A stretch of 64,000 bases of DNA from assembly GCF_905220365.1 (NCBI RefSeq), contig NC_061129.1, positions 1,178,803 through 1,242,802 on the forward strand. The letters run 5' to 3'. The position numbers and the translations under genes are program-made. How positions within the stretch are numbered: the stretch's first letter is position 1; each line of letters opens with the position of its first letter. Below the pieces are notes generated by a model. It was not told the DNA's origin and ran no database searches. It saw nothing but the letters and a program-made list of their open reading frames with translations. Shown here piece by piece: positions 36,590 to 50,300 of this stretch. Source of the stretch: Vanessa cardui. Its lineage: Eukaryota; Arthropoda; Insecta; Lepidoptera; Nymphalidae.

Positions 36590-36900
36590 TAAAATTACGT
36601 TCAAACGAAAATTTTAATGAATCAAACGCGAATGTACGGCGATAGTTCGAAAGGTGAATGGTACACGATCAACCGTCACATGCGGCAGTGTGTCTGCGAC
36701 TGAGCTGCGCGTGCGCATGTATCGCACGTGCAAGGCGTCAAATGACATGTGTGAGCAATCGTATGCTGTACGCAAACTGAGGTTTTGTCGAAGCCAAGGT
36801 ATTTCTGGATAAATGATCGATCTATGTCGACTAAAAGATGCATTTATGTCTGATTTAATGGCAAATTTTCTGTGTTTGTTCAATTCATTACAAGTTCACT
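36590..36900 (-). promoter_or_regulatory. Likely gene B 5' UTR and core promoter
   Basis: This stretch is more GC-rich than its surroundings. On the minus strand it has the initiator-like CCTCAGTTTG around 36783-36774, about 190 nt upstream of the ATG, and E-box-like GCACGTGC at 36724-36731. There is no TATA box at the right distance. Placement is inference only. Confidence 0.35.
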
Positions 36901-37124
36901 TATACCACTTTACTTAAGTGATATTTTCCGGAGTTTATATGTGTCGTTACTATGCAGTAGTTTTCCTCTATTATGCATTTATTATTTTTTTTTTAATTTC
37001 GTTTATCATAATTACAAGATTACATTATAACATGTAGTTAATTTATGTTTTGAATTCGATATGATGTGACTATAATGGAATTTACCTTGTAACACTTAAA
37101 TGCATGTGATAAAAAAGAGAGTCG

Positions 37125-37290
37125 AGATGGTCTGGTGAAAAAATCACTTGAAAGCAAAACGAGCATAGCGGGTTCGAATCTGCACATAGCGCTGAATTTT
37201 TAAGTGATGAGTTATTTTGTTATAATTGTAGTAGGAATGAAATTCAATGGGTATAAACACTTGCATATGTGACAGGCCCATCGTGACGAT
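37125..37290 (+). mobile_element. Decayed tRNA-derived SINE-like fragment
   Basis: 'gtcgagatggtctggtgaaa' resembles the A-box side and 'gcgggttcgaatctgcac' is a good B-box. The downstream body does not match families 1 or 2. Confidence 0.4.
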
Positions 37291-38124
37291 GCTGTAACAA
37301 AAATTATTTAGTCATATTATTTATATAAATATGTGCATTTTGTATTATGTTGGTATACACTACTATACATATAGATATTGTAGATTAAGTATTCTTTCGA
37401 CGTTTGCCGGTGTCTGTTGCCATAGCCAACTGGTAACCGTTATTCTTTGCCTGCATTTTAAAGGAAATAAAACCAAATAGTTTAAAAATAACCTATAATT
37501 TAACCAAAAAAATATTCAAAAATTATAACAATTGTTAACACCTAAAGTAAACTCTTTTATAATGAAAATGTACATTGGCTTGAAATTTTCATCATCGTTC
37601 ATTAAAAAACCATTAAACATGTCTTCAAACATATCTGTGGGTGAACTAATATAAGTACATTAGACACTTTTCAAACGTAAGACTAGAGAAATTAATCTAA
37701 ATGAGTTACCTTTTCTGGTAATAGTACTTTCTATCTACCTGATTATATTTTCTTTTATAGTCTTTTACACAATCTATCCATCGTTGGATCGTCCCTTACC
37801 TCTATATCCAACTAAGTCCAATAAGTTTACTAATACGAAAACAATGAAAAGTGATTATAATGCAACAAAGTACGATGAAACCTAGTAAGATTTGAAAGTA
37901 ATTTAATCAGTAGTAAGTACCACTAATACATGTCAACTGTGAACCACAATTATAATACAAAAACATTTTATATTAATACAATATAATCAAATAAATCGAA
38001 AGTTAGATTAGTGTAAATAGAAAGTTTAATTAAGTAAGACTTCATGGCTAATATATCAACTAATTGCTTCTAATAATAATCATATTATAACTTGGCAATT
38101 TCGTTACCTAATACTCAACGATAC

Positions 38125-38330
38125 CTCATCATCATCATTATCAGCCCGTTTTTGTCCACTGCTGGACATAGGCCTCTCCAAGTCCACGCTACTGTGTTCT
38201 TTCTCCAGCTACTCGCATCCAGCTCGGGCCTGCCGCCTTGCATTGCTTGCGTCCTACACTACGTTTGACGTGACGCGGTCCTCCACCCCAGAACACGTTT
38301 TCCCCAACGGTTTTCGATTCTACGACAATA
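38125..38330 (+). mobile_element. Dispersed retroelement-like fragment ('catcatcattatcagcc')
   Basis: The block 'tcatcatcattatcagcccg', 'tgtccactgctggacatagg', 'cctctccaagtccacgct' is one I recognise from many lepidopteran genomes, where it is associated with RTE-type LINE or SINE tails. That assignment is from memory. A single copy here. Confidence 0.5.
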
Positions 38331-41059
38331 CATACTACCTATTCATAATTAATTAAATCTAACTACCATGATTATTTTATCTGCAACTTTGTAGTATATA
38401 ATTTTATTTCTAATTATTATTATTATGTAATTCGATTATGAAGTATTAAATATAAATAATCATAATCAAAAAGTATGATAGCTTTTAAAATTAAAAACAT
38501 TTTTCAAAGACATGTTAAATCTTGCAATCCATTGATATGAATTAGGTACAATAAATAATAAACTATTTAAAAAGTTAAAGCAATCAATCAAATAATAAAG
38601 GTGGTTAGTATAATTGTAATATGACATCAATATATTTTCATCTGCCGCAGAAAATACGAATGTTTTGAAACATTACATAAGCAAATAAAATAATAGAAAA
38701 GTCTTCGAGCTAATCTATAATAGTATTTACAAACATTGTAATATTATCATGAACGCAATGTCAATGTGTCATTGACCTATTGAAAGTTACAGTTACAATT
38801 TTAAAACAACATTGTTTCAAAATGGAGGCATGGTCATTAACCCTAATTTCTTACAGTTAACTAATACATCAAATATCATATTTGTGCGATTTCGTTTACT
38901 CTGTGTTGCCCATCTCCGAACGCTCTATATTCTAATTTCTTTGAATGTTTCGACCTTGAGATAATTATTCATCTTTCAATGAAATGAACGAAAACGTGCT
39001 GACCAAATTTCAATGAATAGACCTCACTACACAGGAGTATAATATTTACACACACATATTCCGACTAGGCACTACCAAATAGGCACGTTGCTACGATTAG
39101 CAGTACCCATGACTATTGGCTATTCGAGACACGAGAGTGTAAACCAGAAAACTTCCTGGCTCTTTTTCTATATCGTGTCTATGGAAAACTCAATTTAAAA
39201 ATCGAACCCAATATCAGCTGTTCTACAATAACAGTTAAATGTTTTATCTCACACAGAAAAGTTAATAACCACAAATGAAGTTTTTTTTTTAAATGTAACC
39301 GTCGGCAAACGTGCTGGGTTCACTTTAAGGATGGTAAAATAAAACAAAGCATATAAAAACTATTTATTTATTTATTGCTAAATCATGGAGGCACACATTG
39401 GGATTACATTATACAGTCATTGTACGGACAAACAGTTTATACAATATAAAAGTCTTTCATTTAAGTCACTGGTACAAAACAATGAACACAAAAAAACTAA
39501 ATGCACAAAATTCAAAGTGTTTTAATTTGCATTACTTATATAGTCTATGGTTAATCATGACATCTAAGCTAATTCGAAATAAAATATTATTAATAATTTC
39601 GTCACGCAGCTGAATTTTATAACTAAAATTTTATAAGAGAAACAAAATTCATATTACACACATTAGCTGCAAATTATTGACTTTTAACCATACAAAATGT
39701 AGGCAATGTAGGTAGACATTATGTGATGTACAAAAATCCTACTCGTGTTATTTCACACAAAACTTCGAACATGTGGCGCCGGCATTACTCACATTATATT
39801 ATCGTAAACATTGCCAGACTATTACTAATTATACCAATAAATCAGACCCTATATTATTATTTTATTGAATGAATATAAAAAAAAAACGTAACAAAATACA
39901 TGTCATAGAAAATATAAGACGAACTATTATAGCACAATATCCTTATTAAATATAATTAAAATTGCATATGTGAGAGATTCATCATATTTCTTAAATGATA
40001 TATTTTTAAATTCCTGAATATATGAATCATAAAAATTACTTCTATAATATTAATATCGTATTTTAACAGAGATTAAGCACGCATTTTCATTTATCAAACG
40101 AAAAGAACTGAAAAAATATTATCAATTTTTCTATTACAAATTATTTTTCATTATAAAGCGTGGAATATCAATCAGAAAACATGATTATATTTAAGTATAA
40201 GACTTTCATATAAAATATTACCATATAGAAATAAAACTACAAATTGCATTCTAAATCTAGTGTAACACAAAATATATAAAAAAAAATCATAATCACTGAT
40301 TTACATTTATCTGTGGAAAATTTAATTTATTCACAAAAAAAAACAAAATGGTTCACACTGAAACCTCTTAAACGCTTTTGTATGGACCTAAATTAAATTC
40401 ATTGAGAAACATTTATTCACATTTATAAAAAGTTTGAAATCTGTCTATTCACTTACATTGTATCAAAAGAGTTTCACCTTTAAAAAAATACGTCACTTTT
40501 CCACTTAACTGTACCGAGTTATAAAATATATATATTACACATGGCAATTGTAAAAATGAGCAGACATATTCGGAATGGTTCTTACATCTAAGTACGAGAG
40601 GCACATTCGTATTGGACGGACCGTGTAAATCTTAAACTATATTACAGCTACGTTTGGACGAATTGATTAATATCATAAAACTTTATTCACCTCATTATCA
40701 TAAGTCATGTAAAATACAATAAAAAAAACACTAATTTAAAATAAAAAAATAACAAAACTGTTTATATATAGCGTCTCGTTTGTGACGTCACATCTTCTCA
40801 TTGGTAAATTCCAGATAGCTTATCTGTAGGAGGGTTCAATTACGTATTTAAAAAAAGAGTCTTAAATTTTCAGTCAATTAAACGAAACATAGATATATGG
40901 TCAGATATAGTTTGTAAATCTCATATAAAAAATCCGAAAGAACTATTAATATTTAAGCTTTTTAATAGACTAATTGATTATTTTCACGCAAATTATCATA
41001 CTATATTACCATTGAAATCAATGGTAATTGTTTAAAGAGATTCCATGAGACTCCTTGTC

Positions 41060-41180
41060 ATTGGTCTACTCAAAAGACCGAGCAATAAAACATTGGTCTT
41101 TCCAGTAGACCATTTTTAAAAAGAGACCCATATTTTTTTTTGAAAAATATGGTCATTGGCTTTGGTGTTTGGAAAGACCA
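41060..41180 (-). other. Cluster of GGTCT/AGACC motifs just past gene C's stop
   Basis: Six copies of GGTCT or its complement AGACC start at 41063, 41075, 41095, 41107, 41124 and 41175. A separate hairpin with 10-bp arms (CCATATTTTT / AAAAATATGG, about 41128-41152) lies within. The block is 30-150 nt after the stop codon, in the expected 3' UTR of gene C, and could form a stable RNA fold. Confidence 0.55.
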
Positions 41181-41208
41181 GAGTATATAAGCTAACGAGC
41201 TGTTTATA

Positions 41209-41312
41209 TTACTCGATCATAAGCTCAAAATGGACCACACCGAGACCATCTCTTCTGTTGTATTTGATGTTTCTCGCCCAAGCTCGGCACTCAATGTTGA
41301 TGACTATACCAG
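41209..41312 (-). CDS. Gene C coding exon 6 (C-terminus)
   Basis: It encodes residues 285-318: TGIVINIECRAWARNIKYN with Cys293, then GLGVVHFELMIE and stop TAA at 41209-41211. The acceptor is TTTTAG. It lacks the polar extension present in gene B. Confidence 0.9.
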
Positions 41313-44300
41313 CTAAAATAGAAAATGTAAATTATTTAATACAATATAAATTATCAGTGTTTCATTGTTTAGTCCATGTGTAACTACTTATTGACTTATT
41401 TACGCTATAGATTGGCGAACGAACATATGGGCCTTCTGATGGTAAGTGGTCATCAACGCCCATTGACAATGGCGCTGTAAAGAACATTAATCATTATTTA
41501 CATCGCCAATGCGCCACCAACCTTGGGAACTCAAAATCAAAATCAACTTTATTCAAGTGGGCTTTTACAAGCCCTTTTGAATCGTCAATTAACAATTAAG
41601 TGAAGCTACCACCGGTTCGGAAAGTAGATTATACCGAGAAGAAAGGGCAAAAAAATTCAGTAGTTACTCTTTTTCAACATTTAAAAAATACAAAGTCATG
41701 TCAGTTAATACAATTATTTAAATTAATATATCCTGATCCTAATTCCACGCTTTTTTATCATCTACAAAATCTTGTATAGAGTAATACGCCTTTTTTACCA
41801 ATGTATTTTTTATAAACAATTTGAATTTACGAAAAGGCAAAGTTAAAAATGTTACGTCCCTTGTGCCTGTAGTTACACTGACTCACGCACCCTTCAGACT
41901 AGAACACAAAAATACTAAGTACTGTTGTTTGGCGGTAGAATATCTGATGAGTGAATGGTACCCAGCTGGGTTTGCCAAAAGTCCTACCATCAAGAAACCA
42001 ATTGATTCCATAATAAAAAATATATATTTGTCGTTATAAGTTATATATCTTTGTACCAATGAGAAATCGGATCGGAAAGCTAGTTATAGTAGAAAATAAA
42101 TGTTCAAATACTCACTCCTCGGTCGCTGCAGGTGCACAGCAACCAGCGGGCTCAGATAACCTTCAGCATTGTTATACGGGTAATAGTAGCCGGGGAATCC
42201 AGGGGACGGCAGGTACCTGATCGGCCCAATGTTCTCCTTGTCCGCTGGGGTCTCGCCGTGACAGGAAACCCAAACCATATTCGCCTGAAAAACCTCTTAA
42301 TTAACACTTAATACTTAGTAGATCCGTCTGTACGTTCGCGATAATCTCCCTACTAAACGGATTTTCATGCGATTTTCACCAACAGACAGTGGGTTCCATA
42401 AGGAAGGTTTAAGTATATAATTAAGGTTTTTGTGTAAATAAGTGGAAATAGAACGACAATTGTTGAACATGTCGGATAAAAGCAACAAAAAATATATAAA
42501 TTAAAGGTAAAAATATATAAATGAAAGATAAAAATATAAATAAAGCTTATGTCTAGCTGTACGAAGCCGGGATTGGCCGCTAGTAAATCACATTTCATAA
42601 ACAATTACCAATCTTTATAACAGTATAATAACAGCCTAACAATGACTCAGCAGTGGCATCTAAAAAGAATCGGGGCCCTGACCCCTCTTTCTCATCACTC
42701 TTTAACTAATAATTACCCTTTAAAATTATAGATACGAAATTAAAAATCTTGTGCGCAGTGTCGTGTTTTTCTAGCTTCAGAAGCTTAAGGTTTAGTTTAG
42801 AGAGCCCCCTGAATTCTGGGGCCCTGGTGCACTGCGCCACCTGTCCTACGATAACTACGCCACTGTGATTCAGTAGTCAGTAGATTACTAAAGCAAACTC
42901 TTCTTTTAAGGAAAACCTTAGGAATTAAGAGGGACACAACGGCCCAATAGTTTCAGATGTGGCAGTAGCCATCATTCGACAAACATAGGTGTCATCAAGA
43001 TGGTTTCCAAGACCGCCGGGCAAGAATTACAAACATAGGTACTTCGGTTTCGATAACCATCCTGTGCCAAAAATGCCATAAAAAGTTATCCAGATTTAAA
43101 TAAAACTAGTTATAACGGATTGTAATCGCATATATTAATTATTATGGACATCCCGACGTTTCGAGCACTTTACAGCGTTCGTGGTCACGGGTAGACTAAG
43201 GTGGCATTTGTCTATTTGAAGAACAAAGAAATATTATTTGCAACTACCGCCAACGATTTCTCAATCCCAAAATAATTAATATACGCGATTACAATCCGTT
43301 ATAACTAGTTTTATTTAAATGTGTAATAATCGCGAAAATTTAAGACAACATTAAGTTATCCAGAATAAAGCAATGTTCGACAACAGCCTCTAAATTTCTC
43401 ACTGCTAGGCTAAGGCCTCCTCTCCCATTGAGGAGAAGATTTCGCTGTTCCAATTCGGGTTGGTGGAATACACGTGTAGCAGAATTTCTATGAAATTTGA
43501 CACATGCAGGTTTCCTCGCGATGTTTTCCTTCCCCGCTGTACTCAGATGAACTATAAACACAAATTAAGCACATGATAATTCAGTGGTGCTTGCCTCGGA
43601 CTGAACCCCCTTTATTGGTTAAGATGCACGGTCTAACCACTGGGCCATCTCGGTTCAAGCAAAATAAAATTAAAGATTAATCTTACGTCATCACGATTGA
43701 AATCTGTAATGTTCTTGATATGATATTGGAGATCCAGAGGCATCTCGGTCGGCAGGACACTCGTTTCGTTGTAGAACTCCGGCCTCCATCCATATATCCT
43801 GCAACCAAAGATGTATAACATCAAACAAATCTGATAGAATAACGCCCTTATAGATCACAGAAGATACAGGGTGGGCCAGAAAGGCGTACGAATTTCAAAA
43901 TCGCATTACTCTTGACCGGAACGCGGGAGCGGGGTGTGGGTAGCAGAGATAGGTAGCTTGCTTCTCGGAAATCAGTCGCCATGGAGCGTTTCACCGGTGA
44001 GCAGCGTGCGTTTTGTGTAAAAGCGTATTACAAAAATGGCGATTCGTGCACTATTGCGCGACGTCTATTTCGCTCTAACTTTAGATTACATGATTTAAAC
44101 CAATGTCCAAGTGAAAGTGTGATCAGATCGTGGGTTAGAAAGTTTGAGTCTTCGGGTTCGACGTTAAATGAAAAACCTGCGGGACGAACAAGGACAGTAA
44201 GAACGGATGAGAATGTAAGCGAAGTCGTAGCGTCGGTCCGGCGCGATCCCCAGCAGTCGTCGCGAAAGAGATCAGCTGAGCTCGCCATATCAAGAACATC

Positions 44301-47300
44301 ATTGAGGCGTATTTTGACAAAAGATCTTAAATTACACCCGTATAAGCTACAATTAGTCCAGGAATTAAAGCCAAATGACCACCATTTACGTCTTGCATTT
44401 GCCGAAACAATGTTAGAGCGTTTTCAAAGTTTAAACAATATTCTCTTTTCGGATAAAGCTCATTTCCATTTGTGTGGATTTGTCAATAAACAAAATTGTC
44501 GATATTGGGCCGAAGAAAATCTCCAATTAAAACATCAAAGACCTTTGCATTCGCTTAAAGTTACAGTTTGGGCTACCATGTCGGCTCAAGGAATCATCGG
44601 ACCCCATTTCTTCGAAAATGAGCGAGGCCATACAGTAACAGTAAATTCCGATCGCTACACAGCAATGCTACGTAACTTTTTCTTTCCCCAACTGCATAAT
44701 TTGAAGCTTACAACAGTAGAACCTGGTTTCAACAAGATGGGGCGACATCCCATACATCTAATGAGTCTTTGGCAGTCGTTAACGAAGTGTTTAATGGAAA
44801 ACTGATATCGCGTCGAGGGGACATTCCGTGGCCTCCCCGGAGCCCAGATCTCCCAGATCGGATTTTTTTCTCTGGGGATACCTGAAGAGTCGCGTTTATG
44901 CTAATAAACCCACGACGATTGCCCAGCTCAAAGAAAACATTCGCGAGGAAATGTCCGCTATCCTACGAGCGATGTGAGAGAAAGTTTTCACAAATTTGAG
45001 GAATAGATTGGAAGAGTGTAAACGTGAAGAGGGCAAACACCTAAATGATGTTATCTTTAAAAAATAAAATTCCCATTTGTTCTTTTTATAATAAATATAT
45101 TTTTTATTTCCTGAGCTCGGTATTTTTTTTTATATGATGTTTTCTTATCCGCTTAACTTTATGGCCCACCCTGTATTATAGTGACGCCTGAACTTTGCCG
45201 TTTCGAAAATTCAAATCGTTTGTAAAAAAATACATTAGCGAAAAAGGCATATGACTCGATACAAAATTTTATAGATTTTATAGAAATCTGATTAGTGGTG
45301 GAATGGAAGTGATATTCTATCCAGGCTTTGTATAAAGACGTAATACTAAGCGAATGACTTAATTTTGTTAGTTAAAATTAGTACCAACACAAACCCGTAT
45401 AAAGCATTGTTAATTTCTTTATGACATTGAAACTTTAGAACAAGATTATCTATGCGCTTCTCCATTCATAAAATGATAACCTCCTCCTTTTTGAAGTCGG
45501 TTGATAAGATATATATGTATAATAGACAAATCAAATCGAAATAAACTTCATTCAAGTAGGCTTTTACAAGCATTTTTGAATCGTCATTTAACAACTAAGT
45601 GAAGCTACCACCGGTTCGGAAAATATATTCTACCGATAAGAACCGGCGAGAAACTCAGTAGTTACTCTTCAACATTTAAAAAATACAGTCAAGTTAGCTA
45701 ATTACAATTAACTAACATGACTGTATTTTATATATCTATCAAATTGCTTGTATTTACATGTTGCATAACGGTTATGCATAAAATCGAAATCAATTAAATA
45801 TTCACTTCACCCTTACAGTTTTACAGGGGTGCATTAAAGTATTGTGTGACATTTCCGGTGTGAGGGTGAAAAGGCACGCTGGCCATCGTTAATAAGCTGC
45901 AGTCAGAGACTTAAGTTATAAAGCAGGGATTTATACGTCGATACTATTATGCGTATAAAGAAATTACCTTTTTAAATGTAATCATATTATATTAAACGTA
46001 GTTGTCGTTAGGGCTTCGCACTGATACTATGTAGGTAATAATATAACTATATACAAAGTTCATAGCTTTTTGTCATCAGACAATACAAACAACTATGCTC
46101 CTGCATTCTAAACCTGTAATATCTTCGAAAATACATTTAAATTATTTATGAACCATCAATGGCGTAGCTAGGCGAGGAAACGCCCGGTGCATAGAAAAAG
46201 AATCGGGCCCTCACCCCCTCTTTCCCATCCCTCCTTATTTAATAATTACCCTTTAAAATTATAGATACCAAATATGAAATCTTGTGCGTAGGGTCGTGAT
46301 TTTCTAGCTACAGAAGCTTAAGGTTTAGTTTAGAGGGCCCACTGAACTCCGGGGCCCTGGTGCATTGCACCTCCTGGCCCTACGATAGCTACGCCCCTGT
46401 GAACCATATTGATCTATAGTAATGCTGAATCGATTTATACTTTATTATGCATTTTTTATACAGTCGGGGTAAGAAAAGGTACGTCGCCTTAAGATCTATT
46501 TTCGTGTGTGTGTGTGTGTGTGTGTTAGTATAAAATTAATTTTATATGCAGTTTTCAGTATAGTGCTTTAGTTTCAAAATGTACTAAGAGTTTAAGACTT
46601 GATAAAGGAATTAATTTAAAAACTGACGAAGATTTTCTTACTCTGTCTGGACACATAAATCTTTCTCTTGATCCGACCTATCTATTTTGAAAAGAACTAT
46701 ATCAATATCATTGGTGTATTTTAAAGATCTAAGAATACAACATATATATTAACTTGCGACCCGCTCCGGCTTCCCATAGATGCAATGCTGATATTAAATA
46801 TAGTACTATTTCTAGTACACATTTGCCGAAAAATATCATATCAAAATTTCCTTATTTAAATAGCGCGAAAACGCTACTCGGACAATATGGCGCTGCAATG
46901 TGGTCGGTGACGTCACTTGCTTGTATTTGACCTGTGGTACATATATAACCATTTTTAAGCTCATTATATATATTGATTACAATAGTTGGCACTTTATTTT
47001 TCGCATTGTCAAATAGCCTAAGCCTAGTCGCTAGTTACATATTTAATACAGACCTGTTCAGTTTCAGAAATATACACGGCGAAGACTTGTGGAACGAGAA
47101 ATGATTCTCATCGATACACGGCGCCAAACCTCGGATGTCCACATCGCACACCTTCCCCGGAGGTGGGAGGTTCTTGAAGTTGCAGTTGTAAATGTTCTGA
47201 CCGGCACCGGCCGTTTGACCCTTCTTTTTATAAACTGAAACAAAAAGAAAATAGATTTAATTCGTTAATTTCTATGTAATCGCTGATCAAAAGAGGGGGG

Positions 47301-50300
47301 TGGGGTCGTAATAACACAATATCAATTCATCATAGACAGCAGTCGGCGTCATCACTCACCTCAATCTCTATGGAAAGCATAATTTTTTTTAATTTTTTTA
47401 CACTTGTTAAATTCAAACTCTAATTGCTTTATTCAATATAGAAGTATTACACTTTCTTTCTGATGGTCAATTGAACCAGTATCACTAGTTCGGAAAAGAA
47501 AATACCCTGACCTGAGAAGAAGCGGCGAAAGAAACTAAGCGGGTTATTTTTTTGTCTCATGTATTATATAAACAATTTAAATGAAATGAAATAGCCAGGA
47601 GGCGATCGTTTCATTCCCAAGGTGTGCTATCAATCATAAACTCATTAATTGTATAATAACCTTCTGCACACAAGCGTTCCTTAATATATTTTTTTTTAAT
47701 TTGGCAACAGAGGCATTTTGAACGCTTTCTGGGATCCTGTTGTTAAACCGTATACTTTGCCCCACAAAGGAGTTACTGACTCCTTGTAAAAAGGATGTAC
47801 TGACTCCTGCAATCGAGTAAGAGGAGTAACAAGTTTGTGTTTGTTCCTTGTACCAATGCTATGAGTATCACATTTTCTGATAAAATCAGTTTATAAACAT
47901 TACAAAATATAAATTTCTTCTAATTTATACCTTAACGATTCTTTAGCTCCTAGGTTATAGATTGCGCGAAAAGCCCTCTTCTCTAGCACAAATATAGTAT
48001 GGATAGCGGCTGCGTTGCCCCACAGCATAATACCGTATGACATTATACTGTGAAAGTAACTGAAATATACTAAGCGAGCCGTATCGACATCGGTACATAA
48101 TCTAATTTTTTTGACCGCAAATGCCGCAGAACTCAGTCTACTCGCCAATCCGCTAATATGAGGGCCCCATTGCAACTTGGCATCAACGGATAGGCCAAGA
48201 AACTCCGCAGAATCAATTGGATCCATCGATTCCCTATTGATGAGTACATCGGTTTTTACATTTTGTACATTTGGTGTACTAAATTTCACAATTTTTGTTT
48301 TCTTATTATTTAGCCTAAGATTGTTTACACTAAACCAATGTACTACTATTGTTAGTGTTTGTTTGTTACTGTTAGCGAAGGAAAGCATCATGAGGCGTTT
48401 CATTTAAATTGTGTGTTTCAACGAATCGCATTTTAGAAACACGATTAAATATATACAATAGTATACCATGTAGTAATTCTCATATGCTTTGCTTATTTTG
48501 TGGTTATAGTTCATCTCGCGCCCGGCGTCGAACGAACACATCGTGACGAAACCTGCATGTTTCTAATTTCAACGAAATTCTGCCACATACGTATTCCACC
48601 AACCAGCGTTGGAGCAGCGTGGTGGAATATGCTACCTTCTACTCTAATGGAGGCTTTAGCCCAGAAGTGAGAAATATACAGGCTGTTAAGGTAAATGTAT
48701 ACAGAGGCCTATGCTTTTTTCCATCAACATTGCTAAACCACTAAAATTTTACACAAATTATTATTACACACCTGATAGAAAGTCAATTAGCTGATCCTCC
48801 CAGTACTTGTAACTGTCGTAACCCGTTCCTTTATACCAGATTAGGGTGCTGCGTACATCAGGGGGCAGGGGTCTAAAACCCAAACCGGGGCTGGTACCGA
48901 TTAAGCTGTATTCCTGCTGCAGCCTCGGCACGCGAGGGTTAATGAAATGCTGGAGAAACGTAACCATACAAATGGCAAATAAAGCCGAAAGGACGATGTA
49001 AAATATTACGTAGAATATTATAATTTTACCTGCAAAAGAAAAAAACAATGTTAAGCTGATTACTCGATTACGCGGAATTATCGTGGATAATCACACTATG
49101 TGGTCGGGCTTTGTGCAAGCCTGCCTAGGTCGGTACCGCACACACATCATATGTACCGCGAAGCAGTAATGCTTAGTATTGAGCTGTGATTTGAAGGTTA
49201 AGTGAGCCTGTTTATGAGGCACAAGGGACTTAACAAGCTTCCGTGGCATGTGGTACATTGTTTTTTTCTATGGGTAATGGTAACCACTGACCATCCGGTG
49301 GCTATGTTCGTTAGTCTATAATTCCATAAAAATAATAAAAAATCACGAAGTTATCGTGTGTTTATCATAAATCTGGGAAATAATCTTAAAATAAATCGTT
49401 AAAATTTCTAACAATGGCCTTCGTGTAATATAGTATTAAATGCAAACACAACTTATCAAATCTGACTAATTAATTTTAAAGATTAACACGAAATGTTCCA
49501 GCTTAATTAAATTAGATCAAATGTACATGTTATAAAGTTAATCAGCTCAAACAATATAAAAACCAACACCTATCACCCAGCGGTTTAATTATAGCCGGTG
49601 TAAACTGGTCAATTGTGAGTAAGGCTTCAGGGATTAGGGCAACTACATCTTTATTCCTAAGCACCACACTGACATTCTTTTAGTCTATAATTAAGAGATT
49701 GTTGAGGCTTCCTCTCAAGGATATCATGTAATAAATCCTGTTGCATTAACCTCACATAACATATTAGATTTAAAAGAAAGATAAAATTACTTAAACACTG
49801 GATATAGATTTCAACAATAGATTTCAATTGATATATAAAGGAATCTGAGCATTTCTTCTATATAAATAAATTGTCTTTTGGTGTGAAAATGAGACAGACA
49901 GACAGAGTTATTTTCGCATTTTTATTATTAATTTTGGATTAAACTGGTTCAATATTTTTACTACTGAGGATTATACTATCGACTCTTAAAAACAGTTTGG
50001 TATAAATCTAAATTCATTTTTTACTATATTTTTGGCTGAACAATATATATGATACTTATTTTATTTCATAAAGGATTTTTTTCAAGTATTAATTTAAAAG
50101 CACCAAATTAATCAGCCTACAAAAGCTCTGAGAATATTAAATACCATATGTAAATGGATTACTTAGATATGAACAATATTTAAATAAAGTCATACTTATA
50201 TGTAACCTGTTAAGTTATTATATATAGTTAAATCTAGTCAATCCTAATAAGATTACTTGACTATTTGCTGAAGGGGTTACTTTTATTAATAATTGTAATT

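Larger units (their letters stand above)
36901..41208. other. Intergenic region between gene B start and gene C stop
   Basis: AT-rich DNA without a supported gene. The right part, roughly 39,350-41,208, is a candidate 3' UTR and flank of gene C on the minus strand. One decayed tRNA-SINE-like block (37125-37225) and one RTE-like fragment (38125-38330) are listed separately. Confidence 0.5.

Noticed and set aside
36602..36604. Earlier start for gene B exon 1
   Set aside because: The codon is TTG; the first ATG in frame is at 36589.
47281..47310. G-rich run 'gaggggggtggggtcg' as a G-quadruplex
   Set aside because: Only two G-runs are present; four are needed for a simple quadruplex.
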